Shown here piece after piece: positions 9,697-18,768 of a stretch of 64,000 bases of DNA. This DNA is from Dokdonella sp. GTDB lineage: Bacteria > Pseudomonadota > Gammaproteobacteria > Xanthomonadales > Rhodanobacteraceae. Position 1 is the first letter of the stretch. Each line of letters opens with the position of its first letter. The stretch spans positions 558,001-622,000 of the forward strand of contig NZ_JAHCAS010000002.1 of assembly GCF_019634775.1 (NCBI RefSeq). Reading direction: 5' to 3'. The translations under genes and the position numbers were made by a program. The notes under the pieces were generated by a model that worked only from the letters and a program-made list of their open reading frames with translations, was not told the DNA's origin and did no database searches.

Positions 9697-11838
9697 TCAG
9701 AATGCATGGCGGAACCCCGCGGTGACGTTGCGCCCGGGCAGCGGCACGACGCTGGCAAGGAACGATGTGTGGTTCCACACCTTCTCGTCGAGCAGGTTGC
9801 TGCCGCGCAGGAACAGGCGGCTGTTGCCGGATTCGCCGAAAGCGTAGCTCAGCGTCAGGTTCAGCATGTCGTGGGCCGGCGAGACGGATTCGTGATCGGC
9901 AATGCGGTCCTGGCGGGCAACATGGAAATACTCGATCTCGCCGCTGAAGGCATCCCAGGTTCCGTTGAGGCGCGTGCCGATGCGTGCGGCGGGGATGCGT
10001 GGCAGAGAGCCGCTGCCGTCACTGAAGGTCGCGCGCACGCGGTCGCCGAACAGCGTGGCCGAGAGCGTGTCGCTGAACTGCCAGGTGGCCTCTGCCTCGA
10101 TGCCGGTGAAGCGTGCGTCGCGTTGCGTGTACTTGACCAGGCGGAAGTCCTCGAACCGGTCGAGCGTGCGCGCGTGGATGTAATCGTCGACGTCGTTGCG
10201 GAAGCCACCGAGGCTGAAGCTGAAATCGCCAATGGTTCTGCGCAGGGTGAGTTCGACGTTGCGCGAGGTCTCGGTGTCGATGGCGGCGTCGTTGGCTGCG
10301 CCGCCGCAGGTCAGCGCGCTCGGCAGCAGGCCACATTCATAGGTGTTGGTGGCGAGGTGGATGCCGCGTGCGAATAGCTCCTGCGCGTGTGGCAGGCGCT
10401 GCGAGCGCGCGGCCGAGAGCGTGATCGAGTAGCCCGGTGCGAACTCCCAGATCGCCGCGCCGGCGAACGAAACCGCGCTGTCCTTGAACGCCGGACGGCC
10501 ACGCGGGTCATCGATTGGCTTGTGTTCGAGCCGTTCGTAGCGGCTGCCGAGCTCGAAGTGCCAGGCCTCGTTCAACTGGTAGTGCTCGACGAGGAACAGG
10601 CCGGTCGAGCGCGTATCGACTTTCGGCATGAACGCTTCCATGCCGTCGGCGCTGAATGTCGTGTCCGCGTGCTGCAGGCCGATCACGCCGGTCCAGTCGC
10701 CGAGCGGGACGTGCTCGATCTCGATGCGGCCTTCCTGACCGCGGTTGATGAAGGTCGTCGTGGTTTCGCCGTCGTCGATTTCGCGGTGGCGATAGTCGGT
10801 GTCGCTCAGGCGGAAGCGGATGCGCCCAGCGCCGGCGAACGGTTCGGTGTATTCGCCGCGCAGGTCGATGCGCCTGCTGACCAGGTCGATCGTCGGCGGC
10901 GCCTCGTGTTCGTGATCGTGATCGTGGTCGCCATCGCCGCCGCCGTGGTCGTGTTCCTCGCAATGCAGTTGGTCGCCGTGTGGGTGGCAGCCCTCGTACT
11001 CGTGGTTGTGGCCGGGCAGGCCGTAGTCGTCGTCGCGATGGGAATACGCGATGCCGATATGGCCCTGTGGCGTGATCCATGAGAAGCCGACCGCCGAATT
11101 GGCCGAGGCCGCGGCGCTGCCGTCGACACGTGAGTGCGCCCAGCCGGGCACGCGGTAGTCGTCGGCATCGCGCGTCGAGTGCTCGACATGGAAGGCGATA
11201 CTCGATCCGAGCTGTGCGGTCAGGTCGACCGCTGCGGCACGTTCACGGGCGACCGAGTTGCCGCGCACCACCAGCGAAGCGTCGATGCCGCCTTCGGGCA
11301 TGCGCGCCGGAACCTTGCCGTCGAGGATGTTCACCACGCCACCGACCGCGCCGCTGCCATAGAGCAGCGTGGCCGGTCCGCGCAGGACCTCGATGCGCCG
11401 GGCGAGCAGGGGGTCGACGGTGGTGGCGTGGTCGGGCGAGATGTCCGAGGCGTCGAGGATCGATGCGCCGTCCGCAAGCACTTTCGTGCGCGGCGCGCTC
11501 TGGCCGCGGATGACCGGACGACTGGCGCCGCCGCCGAAGTTGTCCGAATGCACGCCGGGCAGGCCGGCCAGCGCATCGCCGAGCGTGCCCTGGCCGTTCT
11601 TCAACAGGCTGTCGTGGTCGATGATGCTGTATGGCATCGCGATGGCGTTCGGATCCTCGCCGAGGGCGAGGGCGGACACCTGCACCACGGGCAGCGCATC
11701 GCCGTCCGTTGCCGCGGCGGTTTCGGCGGCCGGCGCCGGAGCGCTTTCGGAATCGTCGGCGAGTGCGGTGGCTGCGGTGAGCAAAGTGGCCAGGCCGAGA
11801 TTCGCGGCAAGTGCTAGGGCAGGGCAGGGCTTGGGCAT
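9697..11838 (-). CDS. znuD: TonB-dependent zinc receptor, ZnuD-like, with His-rich loop
   Basis: A 713-residue outer-membrane TonB-dependent receptor with a signal peptide ending near ALA (27), plug domain (VIRGQSAPRTKVLADG about 109-124; IEVLRGPATLLYGSGAVGGVVN about 149-170) and a 22-strand barrel. A loop at about 277-311 is packed with His, Asp and Cys (GHNHEYEGCHPHGD, then repeated HDHDHE), the feature that marks ZnuD receptors for zinc capture. The C-terminal NLLDEKVWNH and final aromatic are typical. A Zur-type palindrome is centred 39 bases upstream of ATG 11838, so zinc-repressed expression is expected. The substrate is inferred from loop and context. Confidence 0.9.
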   Translation of the reverse strand: MPKPCPALALAANLGLATLLTAATALADDSESAPAPAAETAAATDGDALPVVQVSALALGEDPNAIAMPYSIIDHDSLLKNGQGTLGDALAGLPGVHSDNFGGGASRPVIRGQSAPRTKVLADGASILDASDISPDHATTVDPLLARRIEVLRGPATLLYGSGAVGGVVNILDGKVPARMPEGGIDASLVVRGNSVARERAAAVDLTAQLGSSIAFHVEHSTRDADDYRVPGWAHSRVDGSAAASANSAVGFSWITPQGHIGIAYSHRDDDYGLPGHNHEYEGCHPHGDQLHCEEHDHGGGDGDHDHDHEHEAPPTIDLVSRRIDLRGEYTEPFAGAGRIRFRLSDTDYRHREIDDGETTTTFINRGQEGRIEIEHVPLGDWTGVIGLQHADTTFSADGMEAFMPKVDTRSTGLFLVEHYQLNEAWHFELGSRYERLEHKPIDDPRGRPAFKDSAVSFAGAAIWEFAPGYSITLSAARSQRLPHAQELFARGIHLATNTYECGLLPSALTCGGAANDAAIDTETSRNVELTLRRTIGDFSFSLGGFRNDVDDYIHARTLDRFEDFRLVKYTQRDARFTGIEAEATWQFSDTLSATLFGDRVRATFSDGSGSLPRIPAARIGTRLNGTWDAFSGEIEYFHVARQDRIADHESVSPAHDMLNLTLSYAFGESGNSRLFLRGSNLLDEKVWNHTSFLASVVPLPGRNVTAGFRHAF

Positions 11839-11863
11839 GAGCGCGATGCGGTAGCGGGAACGC

Positions 11864-11889
11864 CATTATTGTTATAGTATAACATTCCT
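11864..11889. promoter_or_regulatory. Zur box between znuD and the merC-CDF genes
   Basis: A perfect 13-base palindrome GTTATAGTATAAC (11871-11883), flanked on the right by ATTCC and on the left by AATAAT. This matches the known gammaproteobacterial Zur consensus built on ATGTTATAnTATAACAT. It overlaps possible -10 elements reading toward znuD and lies in the divergent space, so it could control both directions. Confidence 0.88.
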
Positions 11890-11990
11890 TCCAACAAGCC
11901 CGACTCCGGTGACTGGCGATGGGCAGAGGCATGGCTTCCGGCAATGCGCTGCACGAATCACGAGTCACCTGGCGGATTGGTACGACGTCC

Positions 11991-12413
11991 ATGCCGATGC
12001 CCGAACCACCGACGCGCTGGAACCGTTTCGTCGATCGCTTCGGCGCTTTGGCGTCATTCCTGTGCGCGGTTCACTGCGCCCTGCTGCCGGTCGTGTTCGG
12101 CGTGCTGCCGGCACTCGAGCTGGCGTTCCTGTCCGACCATCGCATCGAGCGCGCCTTCGTGGCCTTCGCGGTGGCGCTGGCCACGACGAGCCTGTTGTTC
12201 GGCCTGCGCCGGCATGGCAGCTGGCGCGCATTCTGGGTGCTCATTCCCGGCATTGCCCTGCTCGTGGCCGGACTGCTGGTCGGCGACAGCCACGCCAACC
12301 CGCTGCATGCCGTACTGGTCAGCAGCGGTGGCGTGCTGGTTGCGCTTGCGCACCTGGTCAACTTGCGCCTGGACCACGTGCACGGTCCGGATTGCAGGCA
12401 TTGGGCGCGTTGA
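11991..12413 (+). CDS. MerC-domain inner-membrane protein
   Basis: About 140 residues with four predicted membrane helices. The MerC-domain core is FGALASFLCAVHCALLPVVFG near residues 18-38, with a CxxHC-type metal motif (CAVHC), then helices around LELAFL, ATTSLLFG and IALLVAGLLVG, and a short His/Cys tail (HVHGPDCRHW). MerC proteins are named for mercury transport, but there is no merR, merA or merT here, and the Zur box upstream points to zinc. The start is uncertain: ATG 11991 or 11997 places the domain correctly, while ATG 11919 is also open. It precedes the CDF gene by 40 bases. Confidence 0.75.
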   Translation: MPMPEPPTRWNRFVDRFGALASFLCAVHCALLPVVFGVLPALELAFLSDHRIERAFVAFAVALATTSLLFGLRRHGSWRAFWVLIPGIALLVAGLLVGDSHANPLHAVLVSSGGVLVALAHLVNLRLDHVHGPDCRHWAR

Positions 12414-12453
12414 AATTGTGTAACTGCGCACCTGCTCACTAGCATCGCCGGCC

Positions 12454-13407
12454 ATGCACGACCACGCCACGCCCAAGCACCATGACCATGCGGCGCATGC
12501 ACATGACCATCACCATGGTCATGCGCATGCGCCGCGCAGCGAGCGCCATCTGCTGTGGGCATTCGTGCTGACCACGATCACCCTCGTGGTCGAGGCGGTC
12601 GGTGGCTGGATCTCGGGTTCGCTGGCCCTGCTCGCGGACGCCGCGCACATGTTCGTCGACGCCGCGGCCCTGCTGTTCGCCTGGCTTGGCGCACGCTTCG
12701 CGCGCCGGCCAGCCGATGCGCGGCGCAGCTTCGGCTATGCCCGCCTGGAGGTGCTGGTCGGCTACACCAATGCGCTGACCCAGGTCTTCCTCGTCGCCTG
12801 GATCCTGTTCGAGGCAGTCACGCGCTTTCTCGCGCCGGCGCCGATCCTGTCCGGCACCATGCTCGTGGTCGCCATCGCCGGACTCGTCGTCAATCTGGTC
12901 GTCCTGCGCGTGCTCGGCGGCCATGACCACGACGACGTCAACACCGCCGGCGCACGCCTGCATGTGCTCGGCGACCTGCTCGGTTCGCTCGGCGCAGTGG
13001 TCGCGGCGCTGCTGGTGCGCTGGCTCGACTGGCTGTGGGCGGACCCGCTGATTTCGGTTTTCGTCGCTCTGCTGATCCTCAACGCCGCGATGCGCCTGCT
13101 GCGCCGCTGCGCGCATATCCTGCTTGAAGGGGTGCCCGACGGAGTCGAAGTCGAGCGTGTGTCGGCGATCGTCGAAGGCGAAGCGGAAGGCGTGCGCGAC
13201 ATCCATCATGTGCACATCTGGCAACTCTCGGGTGGGCAACGCATCGCCACCCTGCACGCATGCCTGCGCGAAGGCGTCGCCCCCGATCACGCGATCCGGT
13301 CGATCCAGCAGGTCCTGCGCCTGCACTTTGGCATCGCCCACGCCACCGTGCAGGTCGAGGATCTGACCTGCGCGCAGGCGGATTGTGGCCATGCGGCGGG
13401 GCGTTGA
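12454..13407 (+). CDS. CDF-family zinc efflux transporter (ZitB/CzcD type)
   Basis: A 317-residue cation diffusion facilitator that exports Zn(II), and possibly Cd or Co, in exchange for protons. The first 27 residues are very His-rich. Six membrane helices follow. The zinc site residues are present: H65 and D69 in DAAHMFVD (helix 2) and H170 and D174 in LHVLGDLLGS (helix 5), the HxxxD pair pattern of ZitB. The cytoplasmic C-terminal domain contains IHHVHIW. TAGCAT at 12440-12445 may give it its own promoter, in addition to read-through from the merC gene. A zinc exporter beside a Zur box is notable. Confidence 0.92.
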   Translation: MHDHATPKHHDHAAHAHDHHHGHAHAPRSERHLLWAFVLTTITLVVEAVGGWISGSLALLADAAHMFVDAAALLFAWLGARFARRPADARRSFGYARLEVLVGYTNALTQVFLVAWILFEAVTRFLAPAPILSGTMLVVAIAGLVVNLVVLRVLGGHDHDDVNTAGARLHVLGDLLGSLGAVVAALLVRWLDWLWADPLISVFVALLILNAAMRLLRRCAHILLEGVPDGVEVERVSAIVEGEAEGVRDIHHVHIWQLSGGQRIATLHACLREGVAPDHAIRSIQQVLRLHFGIAHATVQVEDLTCAQADCGHAAGR

Positions 13408-13487
13408 GGCCGACATCCCTTGCGATCTGCCGGCTTGCTGCTATCCTGCGCGGCCTTTGTTGACCCGAATACCTGAGAGGACGTCCG

Positions 13488-13670
13488 ATGGGCCGTGGTG
13501 ACCGCAAGACCCGCAAGGGCAAGATTTCCATTCGCAGCCATGGCAACGTGCGCCCGCGCGCGGTGAAGAAGGCGGCCGGCGCCAAGCCGGCGGCTGCTGC
13601 TCCGGCGAAGGCGGCAGCCAAGAAGGCCGCGCCGGCCAAGAAGGCTGCGGCGAAGAAGACCGCCGGCTGA
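13488..13670 (+). CDS. Ribosomal protein Thx (bTHX) with lysine/alanine-rich tail
   Basis: A 60-residue basic protein. The first 23 residues (MGRGDRKTRKGKISIRSHGN and on) match the small-subunit protein Thx, which in Thermus binds in a pocket of 16S rRNA and is found in many bacteria as a peptide of about 25-30 residues. Here it is followed by roughly 35 residues of AAPAK/AAAKKAA repeats resembling the C-terminus of histone H1-like proteins. The ATG follows GAGAGG. TATCCT at 13442-13447 resembles a -10 element. The long tail is the unusual part; a nucleoid role cannot be excluded. Confidence 0.8.
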   Translation: MGRGDRKTRKGKISIRSHGNVRPRAVKKAAGAKPAAAAPAKAAAKKAAPAKKAAAKKTAG

Positions 13671-13694
13671 TTGTCGGCGTCTGGTTTTGCCCGC

Positions 13695-13718
13695 GAACCC
13701 CCGCTTCGGCGGGGGTTC
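13695..13718. terminator. Intrinsic terminator hairpin after thx
   Basis: A 10-base-pair stem GAACCCCCGC / GCGGGGGTTC closed by a TTCG tetraloop, 25 bases after the thx stop codon and followed by GTCGTTTC. It could also limit read-through from hutI on the other strand. Confidence 0.8.
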
Positions 13719-13888
13719 GTCGTTTCGGGGAATGCCGTGTTCGGACTCTTTCGTGGCTGAGTCCATACAGGACGTCGATCGTGTGCGGCTTCAGTCGCGA
13801 TCGGCCAAGTCGGAACATCCTCGGGGGCTGGATCAGGGAATGCCTCCGACGCGGCGCTCCCGATCCAGACCTGATGCCGATCACAACC

Positions 13889-15121
13889 TCACTGGCCACC
13901 GATCCAAACACGCCGCGCCAGGGTGCCGCCGATCCAGTAGCACAGATCAGCCGGACGTCCGATGTCCCAGGCAACGAAATCGGCACGTTGCCCCGGAGCG
14001 AGGCGACCGCGGTCACCGAGACCAAGCGCACGCGCGGCGTGCACGGTGGCGCCGCGCAACGCTTCCTCCGGCGTCAGGCGGAACAGGACGCAGGCCATGT
14101 TCATGGCCAGGCGCAGCGACAGCAGCGGCGAAGTGCCGGGATTGAGGTCGCTGGCCACGGCCATCGGCACGCCCTGCGCGCGCAGTTCGGCGATCGGCGG
14201 CAGGCAGGTGTCGCGCAGTGCGTAGAACGCGCCGGGCAGCAGCACGGCGACCGTGCCGGCCGCAGCCATGGCGGCGACGCCGGCCGCGCTGGTGTGCTCG
14301 ATGTGGTCGGCCGAGAGTCCGCCGAACGAGGCACACAGCGCGGCGCCATCCAGGTCGGACAACTGGTCGGCGTGCAGCTTGACCGGCAGGCCGAGTGCGC
14401 GAGCAGCGTCGAACACGCGCCGGGTTTCGCTGGGGGTGAAGGCGATCTTCTCGCAGAACGCATCGACCGCATCGGCGAGGCCGCTGGCGGCCACGGCTGG
14501 CAGCATGGTCGCGCAGATGTGCTCGACGTATTCGGACTGACGTCCGGCGAATTCCGGTGGCAGCGCATGCGCTCCGAGAAACGTCGTGCGCACGCCGAGG
14601 CCGAGCCGTGTGCCGATGGCGCGGGCGACACGCAGCATTTTCAGTTCGCTGTCGAGGTCAAGGCCGTAACCGGATTTGATCTCGACCGTGGTCACACCGT
14701 CTGCAAGCAGGGCGCGGGCGCGCGGCAGCGAGGCGGCGAGCAAGGCTTCGTCGTCGCGTTCGCGCGTCGCGCGCACGGTCGAGGCGATACCGCCACCGGC
14801 TCGTGCGATGTCCTCGTAGCTCGCGCCTTCAAGGCGCAACTCGAACTCGTGCGCGCGGTCGCCGCCGAAGACGAGATGGGTGTGGCAGTCGATCAAGCCC
14901 GGCGTGATCCATGCGCCGTCGAGCGATTCGACCTGGCGCGCCGTGGCGCGGGCCTTGGCAGGCAGGTCGACCAGCGCGCCGGCGAACACGATGCGCCCGT
15001 CCTTCCAGCCGAGCGCGGCGCGCTCGATCGCACCGTACGGCATGCCGGTGTCGGCCAGCGTGGCAAGGCGGACGTCGAGCAGCAACCCATCCCAGGCGTC
15101 ATCGTGCGAGGCGGTATTCAT
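13889..15121 (-). CDS. hutI: Imidazolonepropionase
   Basis: A 410-residue amidohydrolase that opens 4-imidazolone-5-propionate to N-formimino-L-glutamate, the third step of histidine degradation. Metal ligands H80 and H82 lie in [15 protein letters not shown], and further signatures are [23 protein letters not shown] and [10 protein letters not shown]. The start at 15121 (ATG) gives the usual length of about 405; the open frame extends upstream but without family similarity. It is divergent from hutF across 197 bases. Confidence 0.96.
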   Translation of the reverse strand: MNTASHDDAWDGLLLDVRLATLADTGMPYGAIERAALGWKDGRIVFAGALVDLPAKARATARQVESLDGAWITPGLIDCHTHLVFGGDRAHEFELRLEGASYEDIARAGGGIASTVRATRERDDEALLAASLPRARALLADGVTTVEIKSGYGLDLDSELKMLRVARAIGTRLGLGVRTTFLGAHALPPEFAGRQSEYVEHICATMLPAVAASGLADAVDAFCEKIAFTPSETRRVFDAARALGLPVKLHADQLSDLDGAALCASFGGLSADHIEHTSAAGVAAMAAAGTVAVLLPGAFYALRDTCLPPIAELRAQGVPMAVASDLNPGTSPLLSLRLAMNMACVLFRLTPEEALRGATVHAARALGLGDRGRLAPGQRADFVAWDIGRPADLCYWIGGTLARRVWIGGQ

Positions 15122-15318
15122 GCGCCGATTATTGCATCGTCGCGCTGCGCGGCGGCGCGCTTCGGCGATGTCGGTCCTGCTCGGTGTGGTCGAAGCCGCT
15201 TCCCGGCGTGGCTTTGAATTCGTGGGGGCTGCAGCCGGCAAACGCCTTGAACAGCGATTCCCTTCCGGTGGCGCCGCATCCCGGCCGATAATCGGCGCTT
15301 TGCCGCGGAGTGCGAGCG

Positions 15319-16758
15319 ATGAAGACCCAGGTGCTGCACGCGGCGAATGCGTGGCTGCCGGATGGCTGGGCCAGTGACGTGCGCATCGAGGTCGAGGGCG
15401 GGCGTTGGCTCGCCGGCGCGCTGCTCGATGTGCGCGCGGATGCGGGGGCCGTCGAGGCCGAGCCGATCGACGGTTGGGTGCTGCCGGGCATGCCGAACCT
15501 GCATTCGCATGCCTTCCAGCGTGCGATGAGCGGTCTTGCCGAACGCCGTGGCCCTGCCGATGACAGCTTCTGGACCTGGCGCGAGGTCATGTACGCGTTC
15601 GCCTCGCGTGTCGGTCCCGACGATCTGCGCGCGATCGCCAGCCAGCTCTACGTGGAGATGCTCAAGTCCGGTTATACGCATGTCTGCGAGTTCCACTACC
15701 TGCACCTCCAGCCTGATGGCCGCCCGTATGCCGACCCGGCGGCGATGGCGCTGGCCCTGGTCGATGCCGCGCAGGAGACCGGCATCGGCCTGACCCTGTT
15801 GCCGACGCTGTACATGACCGGCGGCTTCGACGGGCGTCCGCTCGCTGAACGCCAGCGTCGTTTCGGCCACGGTGTCGACGGTTTCCTGCGCCTCGTCGAG
15901 CGCTTGCGCATGCTCGAGGATGCACGCGTGCGTGTCGGCGTTGCCCTGCATTCGCTGCGCGCGGTGCCCGCAGATGCCTTGCGCGCTGTATTCGATGGCC
16001 TCGCCGCGCTGCCGCCGGCGCGCTCCGGCCTGCCGGTATCGATGATGCCGATCCACATCCACATCGCCGAGCAGGTCGGCGAAGTGGAGGACTGCCTGGC
16101 CGTGCGTGGTGCGCGCCCCGTTGCCTGGCTGCTCGACCATGCGCCGGTGGATGCGCGCTGGTGCCTGGTCCATGCCACCCACATCGATGCCGACGAAACG
16201 CGACGCCTGGCCGCCACGGGCGCGGTAGCCGGCTTGTGCCCGACCACCGAGGCGAACCTCGGCGACGGCCTGTTCCCGTTGCGCGAATACCTCGATGCCG
16301 GCGGCATCATCGGCATCGGTTCGGACAGCCACATCTCGGTGTCACCGGTCGAGGATCTGCGCTGGCTCGAATACGGCCAGCGACTCGTCACGCGCCAACG
16401 CAACGTCGCCGCCGATGCGACACGGCCGAGCACCGGCGAAACCTTGTTCGCGCAGGCCCTGCTCGGCGGTGCGCGCGCATCAGGCCTGGCTATCGGTCGC
16501 CTCCAAGGTGGCGACGCCGCACTGCCGTCGGTCGGCGCGCGTGCCGACCTTGTGGTCCTCGACGACACTTCTCCTCTGCTCGCCGGTCGTACATCGGCGA
16601 ATCTGCTCGATACCTGGATCTTCGCCGGCAATGCGCCACTCGTGCGCGACGTCATGGTCAATGGCGAATGGGTCGTGCGCGGTTTCCGCCACCGCGACGA
16701 GGCACGGATCGCGGCGCGCTATCGTGCCGTGGTGACGAGGCTGATGAATTCCGCGTGA
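15319..16758 (+). CDS. hutF: Formimidoylglutamate deiminase
   Basis: A 479-residue amidohydrolase converting N-formimino-L-glutamate to N-formyl-L-glutamate plus ammonia. Its presence shows the five-step Pseudomonas-type histidine route, which also needs a formylglutamate deformylase (HutG) that is not in this window. Signatures: [20 protein letters not shown] (H62, H64), [17 protein letters not shown] and [13 protein letters not shown] 15319 is preferred over GTG 15310 because GGAG lies 8 bases upstream. It forms a divergent pair with hutI; hutU is about 4 kb downstream on the same strand. Confidence 0.96.
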   Translation: MKTQVLHAANAWLPDGWASDVRIEVEGGRWLAGALLDVRADAGAVEAEPIDGWVLPGMPNLHSHAFQRAMSGLAERRGPADDSFWTWREVMYAFASRVGPDDLRAIASQLYVEMLKSGYTHVCEFHYLHLQPDGRPYADPAAMALALVDAAQETGIGLTLLPTLYMTGGFDGRPLAERQRRFGHGVDGFLRLVERLRMLEDARVRVGVALHSLRAVPADALRAVFDGLAALPPARSGLPVSMMPIHIHIAEQVGEVEDCLAVRGARPVAWLLDHAPVDARWCLVHATHIDADETRRLAATGAVAGLCPTTEANLGDGLFPLREYLDAGGIIGIGSDSHISVSPVEDLRWLEYGQRLVTRQRNVAADATRPSTGETLFAQALLGGARASGLAIGRLQGGDAALPSVGARADLVVLDDTSPLLAGRTSANLLDTWIFAGNAPLVRDVMVNGEWVVRGFRHRDEARIAARYRAVVTRLMNSA

Positions 16759-16767
16759 GCGCGTGTC

Positions 16768-16796
16768 CCTTCTCCCTTTGCAGTCGGGGGAGAAGG
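16768..16796. repeat. CCTTCTCCC palindrome between convergent genes
   Basis: Arms CCTTCTCCC and GGGAGAAGG with a central TTTGCAGTCGG. It is the same sequence theme as the two palindromes at 55842-55979 (family D). It lies between hutF and the convergent phosphodiesterase gene and probably serves as a terminator for one or both. Confidence 0.65.
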
Positions 16797-16854
16797 CGAC
16801 GCGTGGCTTTCCCGGTGTGCGGGCGGTGAGTTCCGCGCAGAAGGCTGGCAGCCT

Positions 16855-18126
16855 TCAATGCAGCGCGGCACGCGTGCTGACCGGGTCGCCGTCGTTCGGT
16901 TCGGGCTTCAGTCCGAGCAGGTGGGCGAGCAGCGGGTAGACGTCGACATTGTCGAATGGCGGAATGACGACGCCCTCGCGGAATGCCGGTCCGCGTGCAA
17001 CGAAGATGGCGCGCATGTCAGGTTCCTCGTTGTCGTAGCCGTGTCGACCGAGCGGGAAGTGCTTCATGCGCGCCATGGCGGCATGCGACGTGATCATCCA
17101 GCCGATTTCGGCGATGCAGACGATCGGTGGAATGCGTTCGTTGCGTCCGTAGTGCAGGCGCGCGGGGATCGCTCGTCGCCGATGGCAGCTCATGTGGTCG
17201 TGTGGTGCCAGCAAGGCCTTTTCGACATCACGACGATGTTCGCGCAGCGGGCGGACGCCGGCCAGGGCGCCCCAGGTCACCACGTGCACGGCCTGTTCCT
17301 CGACGATGTCATCGAGATAGATGACCTGCTCGGGAGAGTTTGCAGTCATGCCGTGGTCGGAGACGATGATCAGGTTGATGCGCCCGCCCAGACCACGCGC
17401 GTCGAGGCCGCGCAGGAGACGTCGCAATGCGTCGTCGACATGGCGCAGGGCCTCATCGACCTCCGCTGAATCCGGGCCGAAGTCGTGGCCGCTCGTATCC
17501 ACGCGATCGAAGTACAGGGTGAGCAGCGAAGGTCGCCGTTCCGCAGGCAAGTCGAGCCAGCCGAGCACGGTGTCGACGCGTGCCTCGTCGGTCACGCTGG
17601 CATCGAACGGCGCCCAGTAGTCGGGCCAGGTGCCGTGCACGGGTGCTTCCGAACCTGGCCAGAACATCGTGCCGGCGCGCAGGCCGGTGCGTTGCGCGGT
17701 GGTCCACAACGGCACCGCCTGGTTCCACCAGCGCGCATCCTGGACGGCCTCCCGGTTCGTCGGGCTGAAACGCGACTTTGGTATGCGCTTGTCCTCGAAG
17801 TGATTGGCGACGATGCCGTTGCGATCGGGGCGCAGGCCGGTGACCAGGGTGTAGTGGTTCGGAAAGGTCAGCGACGGAAAGGAGGGGCGCATGTACTCGG
17901 CGCGTGCGCCGTTCGCCGCGATCGCACTCAGGGTCGGGGTCAGGCCACGTTCGAGATAGTCGGCGCGCATGCCGTCGATCGACACGAGAATCACCGGATC
18001 GGGCGGTGCGACGCTCTTGCGTACTCCGCTCGGCGCACAGGCGGCGAGCAGCAGCAGCGGCAGGATCAGCAGGCGGGTGGACCACGGCAGGTGCATCGTC
18101 GGCATCGGTTCGTCAAAGCGCGCCAT
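16855..18126 (-). CDS. Ectonucleotide pyrophosphatase/phosphodiesterase (alkaline phosphatase superfamily), lipoprotein
   Basis: A 423-residue type I phosphodiesterase/nucleotide pyrophosphatase. The zinc-binding and nucleophile motifs are present: VSIDGMRADY, the nucleophile threonine in PSFPSLTFPNHYTLVTG, YFDRVDTSGHDFGP, VSDHGMT and GRHGYDN. This matches bacterial NPPs such as the structurally known Xanthomonas enzyme. A lipobox LAAC near residues 27-30 predicts membrane anchoring. The start is ATG 18126; ATGs at 18105 and 18096 are alternatives that also precede the signal. It is divergent from the protease-inhibitor gene with only 52 bases between them. Confidence 0.9.
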   Translation of the reverse strand: MARFDEPMPTMHLPWSTRLLILPLLLLAACAPSGVRKSVAPPDPVILVSIDGMRADYLERGLTPTLSAIAANGARAEYMRPSFPSLTFPNHYTLVTGLRPDRNGIVANHFEDKRIPKSRFSPTNREAVQDARWWNQAVPLWTTAQRTGLRAGTMFWPGSEAPVHGTWPDYWAPFDASVTDEARVDTVLGWLDLPAERRPSLLTLYFDRVDTSGHDFGPDSAEVDEALRHVDDALRRLLRGLDARGLGGRINLIIVSDHGMTANSPEQVIYLDDIVEEQAVHVVTWGALAGVRPLREHRRDVEKALLAPHDHMSCHRRRAIPARLHYGRNERIPPIVCIAEIGWMITSHAAMARMKHFPLGRHGYDNEEPDMRAIFVARGPAFREGVVIPPFDNVDVYPLLAHLLGLKPEPNDGDPVSTRAALH

Positions 18127-18178
18127 TGTCCCGCATGCGGGCCGACAGGTGAATCATGTGGCCTGTTATGCTCGGCCG

Positions 18179-18589
18179 ATGCGACAGGCGTCCACGATCT
18201 GCTCGGGATTCTTCTTGTTCATGGCATGCGTGCTGGCCGGGGCCGCGCGCGCTGCCGAGATCGACCTGTTCGCACACGCCGGCGGTATTGTCGAGGCGGC
18301 TGTCGACGATGTGCTGAGCGTGAGCCTGCGCGGCAACGTCTCGACCGGCTACGTCTGGGAACGTGTCGACGACGACGGCAGTGGCGTGCTGGTGCGGATG
18401 CTTGGCCCAGTCGCGGCAACCGGTGCAGCGAAAGATGACCGCCCCGCCGTGGGTGGACCGACCACCGCACTGTGGCGCTTCCGTGCGCAGACGCCCGGCG
18501 AGACCACGCTTCGCCTGCGCTATTGGCGGCCGTGGGAGAAGGATTCGAAGCAAGTGCGGGAGATCTCCTGGTCGGTGCGCGTGCGTTGA
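18179..18589 (+). CDS. Chagasin-type inhibitor of cysteine peptidases (I42 family), secreted
   Basis: A 136-residue protein with a signal peptide (about 1-25) and an immunoglobulin-like domain. All three conserved inhibitory loops are recognisable: NVSTGYVW (53-60, the NPTTG loop), GGPTTALWRF (92-101) and RPWE (117-120). Chagasin-family proteins block papain-type proteases, so it may protect the periplasm or act on proteases from competitors or predators; the target is unknown. A TATGCT hexamer lies only 7 bases before the ATG, so the transcript may be nearly leaderless. Confidence 0.88.
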   Translation: MRQASTICSGFFLFMACVLAGAARAAEIDLFAHAGGIVEAAVDDVLSVSLRGNVSTGYVWERVDDDGSGVLVRMLGPVAATGAAKDDRPAVGGPTTALWRFRAQTPGETTLRLRYWRPWEKDSKQVREISWSVRVR

Positions 18590-18699
18590 GCCGACCGGCT
18601 ATGCTTCCCGGCGGGGATGTGCCCACTCCATCTCCTCGCCGTGTTGGCCGGTGACGGGCAGACGCTGCACGATCATCGGTCGACTCTCGTCAAGGGGTG

Positions 18700-18748
18700 T
18701 TCTGATCAATCCTGCAATGATGGCGTCGCCCTTGCAGGATTGATCAGA
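18700..18748. repeat. 17-base inverted repeat, family C, upstream of DUF2167 gene
   Basis: A perfect inverted repeat with arms TCTGATCAATCCTGCAA (18701-18717) and TTGCAGGATTGATCAGA (18732-18748), separated by 14 bases. The second arm ends 20 bases before the DUF2167 start codon. Parts of the arm sequence (GATTGATCAGA, often followed by a C-rich TCCC) recur at about 30228, 45911 and 59312. It could be a hairpin attenuator, an operator or a mobile palindromic repeat. Confidence 0.75.
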
Positions 18749-18768
18749 GAATCCCAAGGAGTCCATAC

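Noticed and set aside
11991..12413. Start of a mercury resistance operon
   Set aside because: Only a MerC-type domain is present; there is no merR, merT, merP or merA, and the flanking genes and operator point to zinc.
13488..13670. Histone H1-like nucleoid protein
   Set aside because: The N-terminal 23 residues match Thx; the Lys/Ala tail alone is low complexity and does not define a histone.
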